A stretch of 64,000 nucleotides of DNA, from assembly GCF_000410875.1 (NCBI RefSeq), contig NZ_AROI01000014.1:62001-126000 (forward strand). The letters run 5' to 3'. Origin of the DNA: Halopseudomonas pelagia CL-AP6 (GTDB taxonomy: Bacteria > Pseudomonadota > Gammaproteobacteria > Pseudomonadales > Pseudomonadaceae). Below are positions 51,334 to 60,387 of the stretch, in pieces. Below the pieces are notes generated by a model. It ran no database searches, had not been told where the DNA came from, and was given only the letters and a program-made list of their open reading frames with translations. Every line of letters starts with the position of its first letter. Position 1 is the stretch's first letter. The position numbers and the translations under genes are program-made.

Positions 51334-51669
51334 ATTGGCACGAAAAGTCATACTATTGCCTCTAGATAAGGATTTCAAAATAGCCTGTAAGATATTGATT
51401 AAAATGACTTTTATGTTTTGTCTTTTGGCGGCTGCTCTAGTAGTTGTACTCGAGTGAGACGCTGTGATGACTTTGGTCGAAAATGCGAACTGTATCGCAT
51501 AGTTGGAAAGCGAGTATTGATTTCCACTCTAATCAATTTTCCGTAAATACCAGGTTTAATTTAGGCAAACCATGTTTTTAGAATTGGAGTGTGGGGAGTA
51601 GGGTAGGTGTTATTTTGCGGAGCAGTACCGAAAGGTGCTAATGGTGAGAGGCTCTAATAGATAATGCCG

Positions 51670-51711
51670 AATTACAGCGCATAGGGTAAAACTACCGCAT
51701 GCGCTGTAATT
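51670..51711. repeat. 13-bp perfect inverted repeat after the PA2778-type gene
   Basis: AATTACAGCGCAT and ATGCGCTGTAATT flank a 16-base loop. It begins 7 bp after the stop codon of the minus-strand gene. No T-run follows. It may be an RNA end hairpin or a small-element remnant. Confidence 0.6.
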
Positions 51712-51717
51712 AGGAGC

Positions 51718-52716
51718 TCAATCAGACTGAGTCGGGGCTCGATCAGTACAGCGGGGAATGGCACAACGGCCGGTCTCTGGCGCGTTTTTGTCTAGATCCA
51801 GCGCGGCGTCTTCCGGCGTGGCAGCTTCCGTTGCCGCATCATCTGCGGCACAAGCTTTCGCCGCTGCCGCACTTTGTGCGCAACCAATCGCCTCAAGCGC
51901 GACAGACAGGTTGTTCCAGCCTGGCTTGAAATCGGGGAAATCAGTGACCAGGGTGCGGAAATGCTCCACGCTGATCTCGGGCTGCTGCTGGGCCCACGCG
52001 ACGTTGCCAAGGCCGAATCGTGCGGTAGGCTGCTCCGGCCAGGTGCTCAACGCTGTAGCGTAGGCTTGCCTGGCGCTGTCCAGACGCCCGGTTTGCTCCA
52101 GATCACTGGCTGCGCGCAGGTAAACCAGGGGCTCGGCGGTGGCCGGCAGCTGATGTGCGGGTAGCATGACTCTGGCCCAGCGATCTGCTCGATCCCAGGT
52201 GCGCATAAATACCTTGAAAGGTTCGCGCTGCGCCTTGTTAAGACCGCTGTGCACGATCATTTCACGTTGCTCCAGATCGTAGCCAACCACCACAGCGTAG
52301 TGCCACTGGGGGAACCAGTTGAAAGCCAGATTCTGCATCACCAGTACCGGGTTGCCGGCGTCCAGCTCGGTCATTACTGCTTCAAGCTGGCGTGCGACTG
52401 GGTACACCAGTAAGTCACGCTCTCGGGAAGCTGACACCAGTTCAACCTGCAGCGTGCCTTTGCGCTCAGGAATATAGACACGGCCAACCAGTTCGTCCGG
52501 CGTATCCGGCAAACCTCGATGATTCAATATCATGGCCAGTGCTGCGGGGCCGCATTGATAGGCGTCCTGCGCATGGAAGGGGACCTGATCCAGGTAGGTG
52601 CTGGAAGGGAGATTGCTTAAGGATTCAGGTGATGGAAGAGCAGTGGGTCGCCCTGCGCAGGCTGACAGTAAAGCTGCCAGCCCGAGCAGTACGAACAGGT
52701 GTGTTAGACATCGCAC
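51718..52716 (-). CDS. PA2778-family cysteine peptidase lipoprotein with TPR-like tail
   Basis: The 332-residue protein starts at GTG 52716, 4 bp after the PA2779-type stop. The signal peptide ends LLSAC, so Cys20 is lipidated. A C39-like papain-fold domain follows: C55 in DAYQCGPAALAMIL and H139 in QWHYAVVVGYD are the likely catalytic pair. TPR-like helices occupy about 195-280 (YLRAASDLEQTGRLDSARQAYATAL; ARFGLGNVAWAQ). The tail is Ala/Asp-rich. It probably sits in the outer membrane facing the periplasm. The substrate is unknown; the neighbouring PA2779-type protein is the obvious candidate partner. Confidence 0.88.
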   Translation of the reverse strand: MRCLTHLFVLLGLAALLSACAGRPTALPSPESLSNLPSSTYLDQVPFHAQDAYQCGPAALAMILNHRGLPDTPDELVGRVYIPERKGTLQVELVSASRERDLLVYPVARQLEAVMTELDAGNPVLVMQNLAFNWFPQWHYAVVVGYDLEQREMIVHSGLNKAQREPFKVFMRTWDRADRWARVMLPAHQLPATAEPLVYLRAASDLEQTGRLDSARQAYATALSTWPEQPTARFGLGNVAWAQQQPEISVEHFRTLVTDFPDFKPGWNNLSVALEAIGCAQSAAAAKACAADDAATEAATPEDAALDLDKNAPETGRCAIPRCTDRAPTQSD

Positions 52717-52720
52717 CTGA

Positions 52721-53125
52721 TTAGCGGTTGATACAGTTGACGAACTTGTAAACGTTGGTGGCGCACAGCAGATCGGTAATGATGAAGATCACCAAGAACA
52801 GCACGATCACACCAAGTATGCCAGCACCGGCAGGCGCTTCGTCCAGTTGGGCATTGAAGTAGGCCAGCTCGTCAGCCGTCAGGCTGTTGATGCGCTGTTC
52901 TACCTGGTCAGAGGAGACGCCCATTGACGCCATTTTCTCTTGAACGGCTTCGTCTGACAGCATGCTTTTCAGCGCTTCGCGATCAACGCTAACCTGTTCT
53001 TGAGAAATCACATCTTGGGTGCCGATCATGCTGGCTTGAGCATGCACGCTGGTCACGGTAGTGAGCAGGAACAATGCGGTCAGCATAATGGACAGGTAAC
53101 GCTGGGTAGATTTCATGAAAGTCAT
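52721..53125 (-). CDS. PA2779-family membrane protein
   Basis: The 134-residue protein has an N-terminal signal (YLSIMLTALFLLTTVTSVHA) and a C-terminal membrane helix (AGILGVIVLFLVIFIITDLLC) preceded by Pro-Ala-Gly-Ala-Gly. The middle part is acidic and helical, with MLSDEAVQEKMASMGVSSDQVEQRINSLTADELAYF. It matches the PA2779 family always next to the PA2778 peptidase. The small secreted, helical form with a C-terminal hydrophobic end looks like a peptidase substrate. AGGAG lies 8 bp before ATG 53125. Confidence 0.85.
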   Translation of the reverse strand: MTFMKSTQRYLSIMLTALFLLTTVTSVHAQASMIGTQDVISQEQVSVDREALKSMLSDEAVQEKMASMGVSSDQVEQRINSLTADELAYFNAQLDEAPAGAGILGVIVLFLVIFIITDLLCATNVYKFVNCINR

Positions 53126-53304
53126 AGGGCCTACTCCTGATTTTTTATCTTAGGGCTTCCGTCAACGGTTGCCCAACAAACAGCGAAATAGTCCGCTGCT
53201 CAGACGTAGCATAGCCCCATATCAGGGCCGCTACTCAGGGATAGACAACATAAAGTGCCTACTGTTCAACGTTTGTGACAGTTATTGTGCACTAACGCAC
53301 TGAT

Positions 53305-54588
53305 TTACAAGCCGAGTTTATCCCTTAGCTGGTAATACAATGCACCCATGGCGGTGAAGGGGATGCGCAGTAAGCGGCCGCCGGGGAATGGGTAATGGGG
53401 CAAGTGGGCAAAGGCATCGAAACGCTCCGCCTGCCCACGGATCGCTTCGGCGAGTATTTTGCCGGCCAGATGCGTGTAGGTCACGCCATGGCCGCTGCAG
53501 CCCTGGGAATAGTAGAGGTTGCTACCGATTCGCCCTACCTGCGGCAAGCGCGAGAGGGTCAACAGGAAGTTACCGGTCCAGGCATAGTCGATCTTGACGT
53601 CCTTGAGTTGGGGGAAGGTCTTGATCAGGTTGGGGCGTAACAGCGCTTCGACATTGGCTGGGTCGCGTGCTCCGTAGACCACGCCACCGCCAAATATCAT
53701 GCGCCTGTCGGCAGAAAGCCGGTAATAGTCCAGCAGGTAATTGCAGTCCTCGACGCAATAATCCTGCGGCAATAGGGACTTGGCCAACTCCTCGCCTAGG
53801 GGTTCGGTAGTGATCACCTGTGTGCCGCAAGGCATTGATTTGGCCGCCAGTTGTGGAATCAGGTCGTCGAGATAGGCGTTGCCAGCAACCACGACGAAGT
53901 CGGCGGTGACCTGGCCCTGGTCGGTATGTACTACTGCTTTGGCGCCTTGGTCGACCCGAGTGACCCGCGACTGTTCGTGGATGATGCCGCCCAGCGACTC
54001 CACGGCGTCAGCCTCGCCCAGCACTAGATTGAGGGGGTGGATATGGCCACCGCTCATGTCCAGTGAGCCGCCCACATACCGGTCGGTATTGACCACGTCG
54101 CGAATGCCCTTAGCATCGAGCAATTGCATCTGCGTGTGGCCGTAACGTTCCCAGAGCTGTTTCTGTGCTTCCAGATGGCTCATCTGTTTGTCGGTCACTG
54201 CGGCAAACACGCCACCATCCTTGAGGTCGCACTGGATTTGGTACTTGGCCACGCGTTCGCGAATGATCCGCGCCCCTTCGAAAGCCATTTCCCCGAGCAG
54301 CCGTGCCTGCTGGGCGCCCAGGCTGCGCTCGATCACATCGATATCGCGGCTGTAGCTGTTGACGATCTGCCCACCGTTGCGACCAGATGCGCCAAAGCCC
54401 ACCTTCGCCGCCTCCAATACAGTGACACGAAATCCGTGCTCGAGCAGAAAAAGGGCGGTGGAGATACCGGTGTAGCCGGCGCCGATGACGCACACATCTG
54501 TCTCATGAGCGCCTTGCAGTGCTGGGCGATCGGTGCTGTTGTTAGCGGAGGCGGCATAGTAGGAGGTGGTGTGCGATGTGTAGCCCAT
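53305..54588 (-). CDS. pauB: FAD-dependent oxidoreductase, gamma-glutamylputrescine oxidase type
   Basis: The 427-residue protein has the FAD dinucleotide box DVCVIGAGYTGISTALFLLEHG (about 31-52), GFGASGRNGGQI, and the C-terminal GCSGHGVTYTHLAGKILAEAI of the DAO family. It is closest by pattern to PuuB/PauB, which oxidises gamma-glutamyl-polyamines. P. aeruginosa has a pauB paralogue (PA2776) beside PA2778-PA2779, the same context as here. The exact substrate is not shown. The gap 53126-53304 holds no gene. Confidence 0.88.
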   Translation of the reverse strand: MGYTSHTTSYYAASANNSTDRPALQGAHETDVCVIGAGYTGISTALFLLEHGFRVTVLEAAKVGFGASGRNGGQIVNSYSRDIDVIERSLGAQQARLLGEMAFEGARIIRERVAKYQIQCDLKDGGVFAAVTDKQMSHLEAQKQLWERYGHTQMQLLDAKGIRDVVNTDRYVGGSLDMSGGHIHPLNLVLGEADAVESLGGIIHEQSRVTRVDQGAKAVVHTDQGQVTADFVVVAGNAYLDDLIPQLAAKSMPCGTQVITTEPLGEELAKSLLPQDYCVEDCNYLLDYYRLSADRRMIFGGGVVYGARDPANVEALLRPNLIKTFPQLKDVKIDYAWTGNFLLTLSRLPQVGRIGSNLYYSQGCSGHGVTYTHLAGKILAEAIRGQAERFDAFAHLPHYPFPGGRLLRIPFTAMGALYYQLRDKLGL

Positions 54589-54684
54589 GAGGTATCTGCC
54601 ATGTTTGATATATTTTACAAGATAGGCTGATGCTACCTATTGGAAGGGTTTAATTCCAGAGGGTGCTCAAAATAAATGACAGTA

Positions 54685-56229
54685 TCAATGCGCCGCTGGC
54701 GGGATTTTGGGTAATGGCCGAACCAACAGGATAAATACCATGGAGCAGGCCAGCAGAATGCCGATGAGGTGAAAGGCATCGTTGTAGGCCATGATCTGAG
54801 CCTGCTGGTGCACTTGGTTGTTGAGCATCATCAGCGCGGCTTGCGGATCGCCCAGCTGTGCGGTCAAGACGCTTAATCGTTCCTCCACCGCCGGGTTGCC
54901 GGGCACGATATGTTCGCGCAGAAAGTCAAAATAGTGCTTGGCGCGGCTGTCCAGGATAGTCGCCAGTGCGGCAATGCCGACCGCCCCTCCGAGGTTGCGC
55001 AAGATGTTGTACAAGCTGGACGCGGAGCCGGCTTGTGAGGGCGGGATCATCGCTGTAGCTAGAATAGACATGGGCACCAGCACCATCGGTTGGCCCAGCG
55101 CGCGAAAGATCTGAATGCCGATAAACTGCTCCCCGGCGAAATCCAGGCTCAGACTGCCGCTGAAGAAACTGGCGAAGGCAAACAGAAAGAAGCCCGTAGC
55201 ACAGATCAAGCGCGCATCGATATAGCGCATCAGGATCGGCACCAGCGGAATGATCAACAGTTGCGGCACGCCCATCCACATGATCACCTGGCCGATCTGT
55301 AGCGCGTTGTAGTGCTGAATTTGCGCCAGGTAGACAGGTAGCACAAACACGGTGCCGTACAACCCCACGCCCAGCCCGATGTTGGCCAGACTGCCGAATA
55401 GAAAGTTGCGATCCTTGAACAGGCGTAGATTGATCAGCGGATTGTCCCGCGATAGTTGCAGTATGACGAAGGTCACCAGGCTAACGAAGGCGATGACCGC
55501 CAGGACTACCATCCAGCGCGATTCGAGCCAGTCCTCGCGATGACCTTCCTCAAGAAACACCTGTAGGCAGCCCAGACCCAGCGCCATGGTCAGAATGCCA
55601 GCGTAGTCGCCCTGCTTGAGCAACGCCCAGCGCGGGGGGGATTTGTCCAGGCCGTAGAGTAGCCCGCTAATCATCAGCAGGCCTGGCACTATATTGATGT
55701 AGAAAATGTATTCCCAGCCGTAGTGCTCAGTCAGCCAGCCGCCGATGGTAGGCCCGATCGAGGGCGCAAAGGTGGCGGTAATGGCAAACATAGCCATGCC
55801 CTTGGGGCGGTCGCGTGCAGGCAGTTTGGTCAGAATAAGCATAAAGGCAAAGGGAATCAGCGCGCCGCCGGCTAGGCCCTGCAACACGCGGAAAATGATC
55901 ATGCTCTCCAGGCTCCAGGCCATGGAGCAGAGTAATGAGGCGATCACGAACAGCGATGACATCACGACCGCGAAGCGTCGTGGTGACAGCACCATGGTCA
56001 GCCAGGCGGCCAGCGGAATGATGATGATTTCGGCGACCAGGTAGGCAGTAGAAATCCACGAGCCTTCCTCGACGGTCGCTGACAACGCGCCCTGGATGTC
56101 CTTGAGTGACGAATTGATGATCTGGATGTCCAGAATAGCCATAAAGGCGCCAAGAATGGCGCTGAGCAGGGCGATCCAATCACGCCGACTGGGCGGCGGA
56201 ATAATCTGTTCTGCGACGCCTTCAGCCAC
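54685..56229 (-). CDS. emrB: DHA2-family drug:proton antiporter EmrB
   Basis: The 514-residue protein has fourteen hydrophobic segments. AFMAILDIQIINSSLKDIQGALSATVEEGSWISTAYLVAEII is the DHA2 start, and RVLQGLAGGALIPFAFMLI and GPTIGGWLTEHYGWEYIFYINIVPGL (motif C region) follow. GTG 56229 overlaps emrA by 8 bp. With EmrA and an outer-membrane channel it would export drugs. No tolC-type gene is in the window. Confidence 0.93.
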   Translation of the reverse strand: MAEGVAEQIIPPPSRRDWIALLSAILGAFMAILDIQIINSSLKDIQGALSATVEEGSWISTAYLVAEIIIIPLAAWLTMVLSPRRFAVVMSSLFVIASLLCSMAWSLESMIIFRVLQGLAGGALIPFAFMLILTKLPARDRPKGMAMFAITATFAPSIGPTIGGWLTEHYGWEYIFYINIVPGLLMISGLLYGLDKSPPRWALLKQGDYAGILTMALGLGCLQVFLEEGHREDWLESRWMVVLAVIAFVSLVTFVILQLSRDNPLINLRLFKDRNFLFGSLANIGLGVGLYGTVFVLPVYLAQIQHYNALQIGQVIMWMGVPQLLIIPLVPILMRYIDARLICATGFFLFAFASFFSGSLSLDFAGEQFIGIQIFRALGQPMVLVPMSILATAMIPPSQAGSASSLYNILRNLGGAVGIAALATILDSRAKHYFDFLREHIVPGNPAVEERLSVLTAQLGDPQAALMMLNNQVHQQAQIMAYNDAFHLIGILLACSMVFILLVRPLPKIPPAAH

Positions 56230-57253
56230 GCAGATCGACCTTGACGCTGACCGACATGCCAGGCCTTAACTGTGGGCTGAGAGGGTGCTCGTCATCAATC
56301 AGGATTTTCACCGGAATACGTTGTACGACCTTGGTGAAGTTGCCGGTGGCGTTGTCTGGCGGCAACAGGCTGAATTGCGCGCCGGAGGCGGGGAACAGGC
56401 TGTCGATCACCCCCGGCACCTCTTCGCCAGGAAAGGCATCGAATACCAGGGTCGCTTTCAGCCCCTCACGCAGGCCTTGAAGCTGGGTTTCCTTGAAGTT
56501 GGCCTGCACCCAAAGCCGATCTTGCGGCACCAGCGCCAGCAGATGGGCGCCAGGCTGGACGTTAAGGCCGATGCGCACTGATCGCTGCCCCACGCGGCCG
56601 GCGACGGGCGCGGTGATGTCCGTGCGCTGCAGATCCAGTTCGGCACGCACAATGTCGGCCTGCGCGGCATCCACCAGAGCACTCAGGCGATCGATATCAG
56701 CGCGTAAAGACTCTTTACTCAGGGTCTGGGTTTGGCTGTCCGCAGCGGCACGGCGCACTTGCGCCTTGGCAACGTCGAGTTGGGCGCGGAAATTACTGAT
56801 CTGCTCTTCGGAGGCATAGCCGGATTGGCGTAATGGCGTAATGCGCTCTATGTCCAAGCCGATGCGTCGCTGTTCTGCCTGGCGGGCTTCCACATCGGCC
56901 TGCGCCGCAGCAATCAGGCTGTCCTGCTGCAAGAGGCGGGATTCGGCTTCGGCCTGTTCCGCCTTACGCGTGGCCAGATTAGCCCGCGCATGGCTCAGCG
57001 CAATCTCGTAGTCCCGGCGGTCCAGCTGTACCAGGAGGTCGCCAGCGGCGACCAATTGATTATCGCTGACCAATACCTCGGTTACTTGCGCACTTAGCTG
57101 GCTGCTGACCCGGGCGATTTCGGCGTGAACGTAGGCGTTATCGGTATGTTGATAATAACGGCCAACAAACCACCAATGGGTGAAAAACCCGGCGCCGGCC
57201 AGGACCACAAGAAGAAAAAAAATGAAGAGGCGGGTGCGTACTCGGGATGACAT
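56222..57253 (-). CDS. emrA: EmrA-type membrane fusion protein
   Basis: ATG 57253 (MSSRVRTRLFIFFLLVV) is chosen over the long open frame, because it puts the membrane anchor at residues 8-28. TDNAYVHAEIARVSSQLSAQVTEVLVSDNQLVAAGDLLVQLD is the lipoyl-like box. A coiled-coil hairpin (about 85-190) and DITAPVAGRVGQRSVRIGLNVQPG follow. The 343-residue protein bridges EmrB to an outer-membrane channel. Confidence 0.93.
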   Translation of the reverse strand: MSSRVRTRLFIFFLLVVLAGAGFFTHWWFVGRYYQHTDNAYVHAEIARVSSQLSAQVTEVLVSDNQLVAAGDLLVQLDRRDYEIALSHARANLATRKAEQAEAESRLLQQDSLIAAAQADVEARQAEQRRIGLDIERITPLRQSGYASEEQISNFRAQLDVAKAQVRRAAADSQTQTLSKESLRADIDRLSALVDAAQADIVRAELDLQRTDITAPVAGRVGQRSVRIGLNVQPGAHLLALVPQDRLWVQANFKETQLQGLREGLKATLVFDAFPGEEVPGVIDSLFPASGAQFSLLPPDNATGNFTKVVQRIPVKILIDDEHPLSPQLRPGMSVSVKVDLRG

Positions 57254-57355
57254 GATTGATCCTGTTTTTGTTCTTGCGTGCACTCTAGCACTGTTCCGCT
57301 TAGGTAAAGAGGGGTTAGAATCTGGACACTTTGTTGCATCACAGGAACAGTCGAA

Positions 57356-58306
57356 ATGGGTTTGGATGACGCGCTGATTTTCACCCGGGTAGTCGAATGC
57401 CATAGCTTTACCAGTGCCGCACTCACCTTGAATATGCAGAAGTCCACCGTGAGTCGGCGGATTGCGCAATTGGAGGAGCGGCTGGGGGTGCGTCTGCTCA
57501 ATCGCACCACGCGCAAACTGCGCTTGACGGAAGTCGGCCAGGCTTATTACGAGCGCTGCCGGCAAATCATGCAGGAGTTTGCCGAAGCCGAGCAGGCGAT
57601 CATGCAGTTACAGCGTGAGCCAACCGGACTGCTGCGGGTCAGCTCGCCGATTGAGTTTGGTCAACTATTCCTGGGCGGCGTGGTGGGTGAATTCATGCGT
57701 TGCTATCCGGCGATCCAGGTGGAAGTCGAACTGACCACGCGGATGATCGATCCGGTGGAAGAGGGCATTGACGTGGTGATTCACCGCGGCCGGCCACAGG
57801 ATTCGAGCCTGGTTGCCCGCCCGATGATGTCCAGCCCGCGCCAATTGTTTGCCAGCCCGGATTATATTGCCCAATACGGCATGCCGCAGAAGCCCGAGGA
57901 GCTGTCCAAGCATCGGTGTATTCATACTTTGATGGATGGCGGGCGCAAATGGCACTTTCTCGACCCGCATGTGAGCGTGCAGGTGAGTCCGATTTTGACC
58001 GTCAACAACATTACCTTTGCCCGCGAGGCGGCTATCGCCGGCGCGGGCATCATCAATGTGCCGGCTTTTATCGCCGAGCCCTACGTTGAACAAGGCCAAC
58101 TGGTCCGCGTGCTCGAGCACGTCACCTTGCCGTCTAGTGAACTCTATGCCTTGTATCCCTCTCGACGTTTCCAGGCCATGAAGGTCAAGGCATTTATCGA
58201 CTTCATGATCGAAAGTCTGGATAGATTCATTGTCTTGGGTGTGGAGAAGGATGCGGAGGCGCTGATATCATCACAGCTTGCGCCGCCTGATCTGGCCGAC
58301 CAGTAA
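57356..58306 (+). CDS. LysR-family regulator divergent from emrAB
   Basis: The 316-residue protein has the winged helix (ALIFTRVVECHSFTSAALTLNMQKSTVSRRIAQLEERLGVRLLNRTTRKLRLTE) and the effector domain of the CrgA/DmlR-like group (LLRVSSPIEFGQLFLGGVVGEFMRCYP; VDVVIHRGRPQDSSLVARPM). It is divergent from emrAB with a 102-bp shared gap, so control of emrAB is likely. It is followed 27 bp later by gltX on the same strand. Confidence 0.92.
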   Translation: MGLDDALIFTRVVECHSFTSAALTLNMQKSTVSRRIAQLEERLGVRLLNRTTRKLRLTEVGQAYYERCRQIMQEFAEAEQAIMQLQREPTGLLRVSSPIEFGQLFLGGVVGEFMRCYPAIQVEVELTTRMIDPVEEGIDVVIHRGRPQDSSLVARPMMSSPRQLFASPDYIAQYGMPQKPEELSKHRCIHTLMDGGRKWHFLDPHVSVQVSPILTVNNITFAREAAIAGAGIINVPAFIAEPYVEQGQLVRVLEHVTLPSSELYALYPSRRFQAMKVKAFIDFMIESLDRFIVLGVEKDAEALISSQLAPPDLADQ

Positions 58307-58333
58307 CACCCGTTTCCCATCACGAGAGATCCC

Positions 58334-59803
58334 ATGACTGTCCGCACGCGTATTGCTCCTTCGCCTACCGGTGACCCCCATGTGGGTACCGCTTATATCG
58401 CCCTGTTCAATCAGTGTTTTGCCCGCCAGCACGGCGGGCAGTTCATTCTGCGGATAGAGGACACCGACCAGGTGCGTTCCACTGCCGAGTCTGAACAGCA
58501 GATCCTCGACTCCCTGCGCTGGTTGGGGCTGGAATGGGACGAAGGCCCGGATGTGGGTGGCCCACACGGGCCTTATCGGCAGAGTGAGCGCAGCGCGATT
58601 TACCACCAGCACAGCGAGCTACTGATCAGTCAGGGTCATGCGTTCCGCTGCTTCTGCAGCAGCGAGCGGCTGGACGCCCTGCGTGCCGAGCAAACGGCCA
58701 ATAAGCAGACCCCCGGGTACGACGGCCACTGCTTGTCGCTGAGTGAGCAGGCTGTGACTGATCGGGTGGCGGCGGGCGAGTCCCATGTCGTACGGATGAA
58801 AGTGCCTGAGACCGGTATTTGCCAGGTGCAGGACATGCTGCGTGGCGAGATTGATATCCCCTGGGAGCAGGTGGATATGCAGGTGCTGATGAAGGCCGAT
58901 GGCCTGCCGACCTACCACCTGGCCAATGTCGTCGATGACCACCTGATGGGCATCACCCATGTACTGCGCGGTGAGGAATGGATCAACTCGGCACCTAAGC
59001 ACATATTGCTGTATCAGTACTTTGGCTGGGATATGCCGCAACTCTGTCACATGCCGCTGCTGCGTAATCCGGACAAGAGCAAGCTGTCCAAACGCAAGAA
59101 CCCCACCAGCATTACCTTCTATGAGCGCATGGGCTATCTGCCACAGGCGCTGGTCAATTATCTGGGGCGCATGGGTTGGTCGATGCCGGACGAGCGTGAA
59201 AAGTTCTCCCTCGATGAGATGGTCGCGCATTTCGATATTCAGCGCGTATCGCTGGGCGGCCCGATTTTCGATGTGGAAAAGCTCGCCTGGTTGAACGGCC
59301 AATGGATTCGCGAGCTGTCGGTCGATCAGTTTGCTACCGCAGTCCAAACCTGGGCGCTGAACGCCGATTATCTCAAACCAATGATTCCTTTGGTGCAGAG
59401 CCGGGTGGAAACCTTCAGTGAGCTGATTCCGCTGGCCGGGTTCTTTATGACCGGTCAGGTGAATCCAGCGGCGAGCCTGTTCGAGCACAAGAAGCTCTCG
59501 CCAGATCAGGTCCGCCAGGCGCTGCAGTTGCTGTTGTGGAAGCTCGAAGCTACCCGCCAGTGGGATAAGGACAGCATTACCGCGAGCATCCAGCAGATTG
59601 CCGAACTGCTTGAACTGAAACTGCGTGATCTGATGCCGTTGCTGTTCGCCGCCATCACCGGTCAGGCCAGTTCGGTGTCGGTACTGGACGCCATGGCGCA
59701 CCTGGGCCCAGACCTGACCCGTTTCCGACTGCGTCAGGCGCTTGAGCTGCTGGGCGGCAGCTCGAAGAAAGAGGTCAAGGCCTGGGAAAAGCTGTTAGCC
59801 TAG
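58334..59803 (+). CDS. gltX: Glutamyl-tRNA synthetase
   Basis: The 489-residue class I synthetase has [19 protein letters not shown] (HIGH-type box, residues 6-20), the SerRS-like Cys/zinc region [12 protein letters not shown] and the KLSKRKN box (KMSKS type). The anticodon-binding C-terminal part ends in [14 protein letters not shown]. It loads tRNA-Glu, and a tRNA-Glu gene lies 240 bp downstream. Its antisense strand also has a long open frame, which is a base-composition effect. Confidence 0.97.
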   Translation: MTVRTRIAPSPTGDPHVGTAYIALFNQCFARQHGGQFILRIEDTDQVRSTAESEQQILDSLRWLGLEWDEGPDVGGPHGPYRQSERSAIYHQHSELLISQGHAFRCFCSSERLDALRAEQTANKQTPGYDGHCLSLSEQAVTDRVAAGESHVVRMKVPETGICQVQDMLRGEIDIPWEQVDMQVLMKADGLPTYHLANVVDDHLMGITHVLRGEEWINSAPKHILLYQYFGWDMPQLCHMPLLRNPDKSKLSKRKNPTSITFYERMGYLPQALVNYLGRMGWSMPDEREKFSLDEMVAHFDIQRVSLGGPIFDVEKLAWLNGQWIRELSVDQFATAVQTWALNADYLKPMIPLVQSRVETFSELIPLAGFFMTGQVNPAASLFEHKKLSPDQVRQALQLLLWKLEATRQWDKDSITASIQQIAELLELKLRDLMPLLFAAITGQASSVSVLDAMAHLGPDLTRFRLRQALELLGGSSKKEVKAWEKLLA

Positions 59804-59847
59804 GGCGCTTGCAGTCAGCTTAAGTACCTGTTCTAGATAAAATTCTG

Positions 59848-59876
59848 TTGACAGCTCGGGGCTCCAATCATAATAT
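59848..59876 (+). promoter_or_regulatory. Sigma-70 promoter of the tRNA cluster
   Basis: TTGACA (59848-59853), 17-bp spacer, TAATAT (59871-59876). A GC-rich stretch (GCGCCCCG) follows, as in stable-RNA promoters under stringent control. The first tRNA begins 18 bp after the -10 box. Confidence 0.75.
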
Positions 59877-59894
59877 GCGCCCCGTCCTAGAGAC

Positions 59895-59970
59895 GGGGCT
59901 ATAGCTCAGCTGGGAGAGCGCCTGCATGGCATGCAGGAGGTCTGCGGTTCGATCCCGCATAGCTCCACCA
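59895..59970 (+). tRNA. tRNA-Ala (anticodon GGC)
   Basis: 76 bases with encoded CCA. The acceptor stem GGGGCTA pairs with TAGCTCC; the anticodon loop ATGGCAT lies between CCTGC and GCAGG; the T-arm has GGTTCGATCC. The sequence is identical to the copy at 60164-60239. Confidence 0.97.
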
Positions 59971-60043
59971 TTTTTGGTCGCCGCTCTGCGTTGGCCGGTT
60001 TTATCACTGCACCGAGGTTCCAGCCTCAGTGAGAAGGGTTTGC

Positions 60044-60119
60044 GTCCCCTTCGTCTAGTGGCCTAGGACACCGCCCTTTCACGGCGGTAACAGGGGTTCG
60101 AGTCCCCTAGGGGACGCCA
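60044..60119 (+). tRNA. tRNA-Glu (anticodon TTC)
   Basis: 76 bases with encoded CCA. Acceptor GTCCCCT/AGGGGAC, anticodon loop CTTTCAC between CCGCC and GGCGG, T-arm GGTTCGAGTCC. It is the middle gene of an Ala-Glu-Ala run. Confidence 0.97.
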
Positions 60120-60163
60120 TTGTTTGACCGATACACTTTGGTGTATCGGGGTCGCAAGACCAC

Positions 60164-60239
60164 GGGGCTATAGCTCAGCTGGGAGAGCGCCTGCATGGCA
60201 TGCAGGAGGTCTGCGGTTCGATCCCGCATAGCTCCACCA
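60164..60239 (+). tRNA. tRNA-Ala (anticodon GGC), second copy
   Basis: It is identical to the first tRNA-Ala. The spacer before it carries a perfect 8-bp hairpin CGATACAC-TTTG-GTGTATCG (60129-60148), probably a processing signal. Confidence 0.97.
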
Positions 60240-60246
60240 TTACCAA

Positions 60247-60277
60247 GGGCCGACATTCGTTGTCGGCCCTTTTTTTT
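60247..60277 (+). terminator. Rho-independent terminator of the tRNA cluster
   Basis: GGGCCGACA-TTCGT-TGTCGGCCC followed by eight T, 7 bp after the last CCA. Confidence 0.95.
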
Positions 60278-60387
60278 GGTTTTTTGGCCGGCTTTTACGC
60301 AATGTTTACGCCTGGCCAGGCATTTGCGGCTCGTTTGTTTATGCCGTGCGCCCTTAGCCTGTGCTCCATCATTCCAGGAGTCAGGTC

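Larger units (their letters stand above)
51192..51717. other. AT-rich gap between the T6SS operon and the PA2778-type gene
   Basis: Base composition is clearly more AT-rich than the neighbours. It contains a two-way terminator (51303-51333) and a 13-bp inverted repeat (51670-51711). A 68-residue frame at 51251-51457 has a GTG start, poor codon use for this genome and no family likeness; I do not call it a gene. Confidence 0.4.

Noticed and set aside
51251-51457. 68-residue hydrophobic/basic frame in the AT-rich gap
   Set aside because: GTG start, no convincing ribosome binding site, a terminator hairpin inside the frame and no recognisable family.
30546-53125. hcp, vgrG, PAAR or effector-immunity genes around the T6SS operon
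   Set aside because: No frame on either side resembles these families.
58619-59701. 360-residue minus-strand frame opposite gltX
   Set aside because: It is a base-composition shadow; gltX has all synthetase motifs in the other frame.
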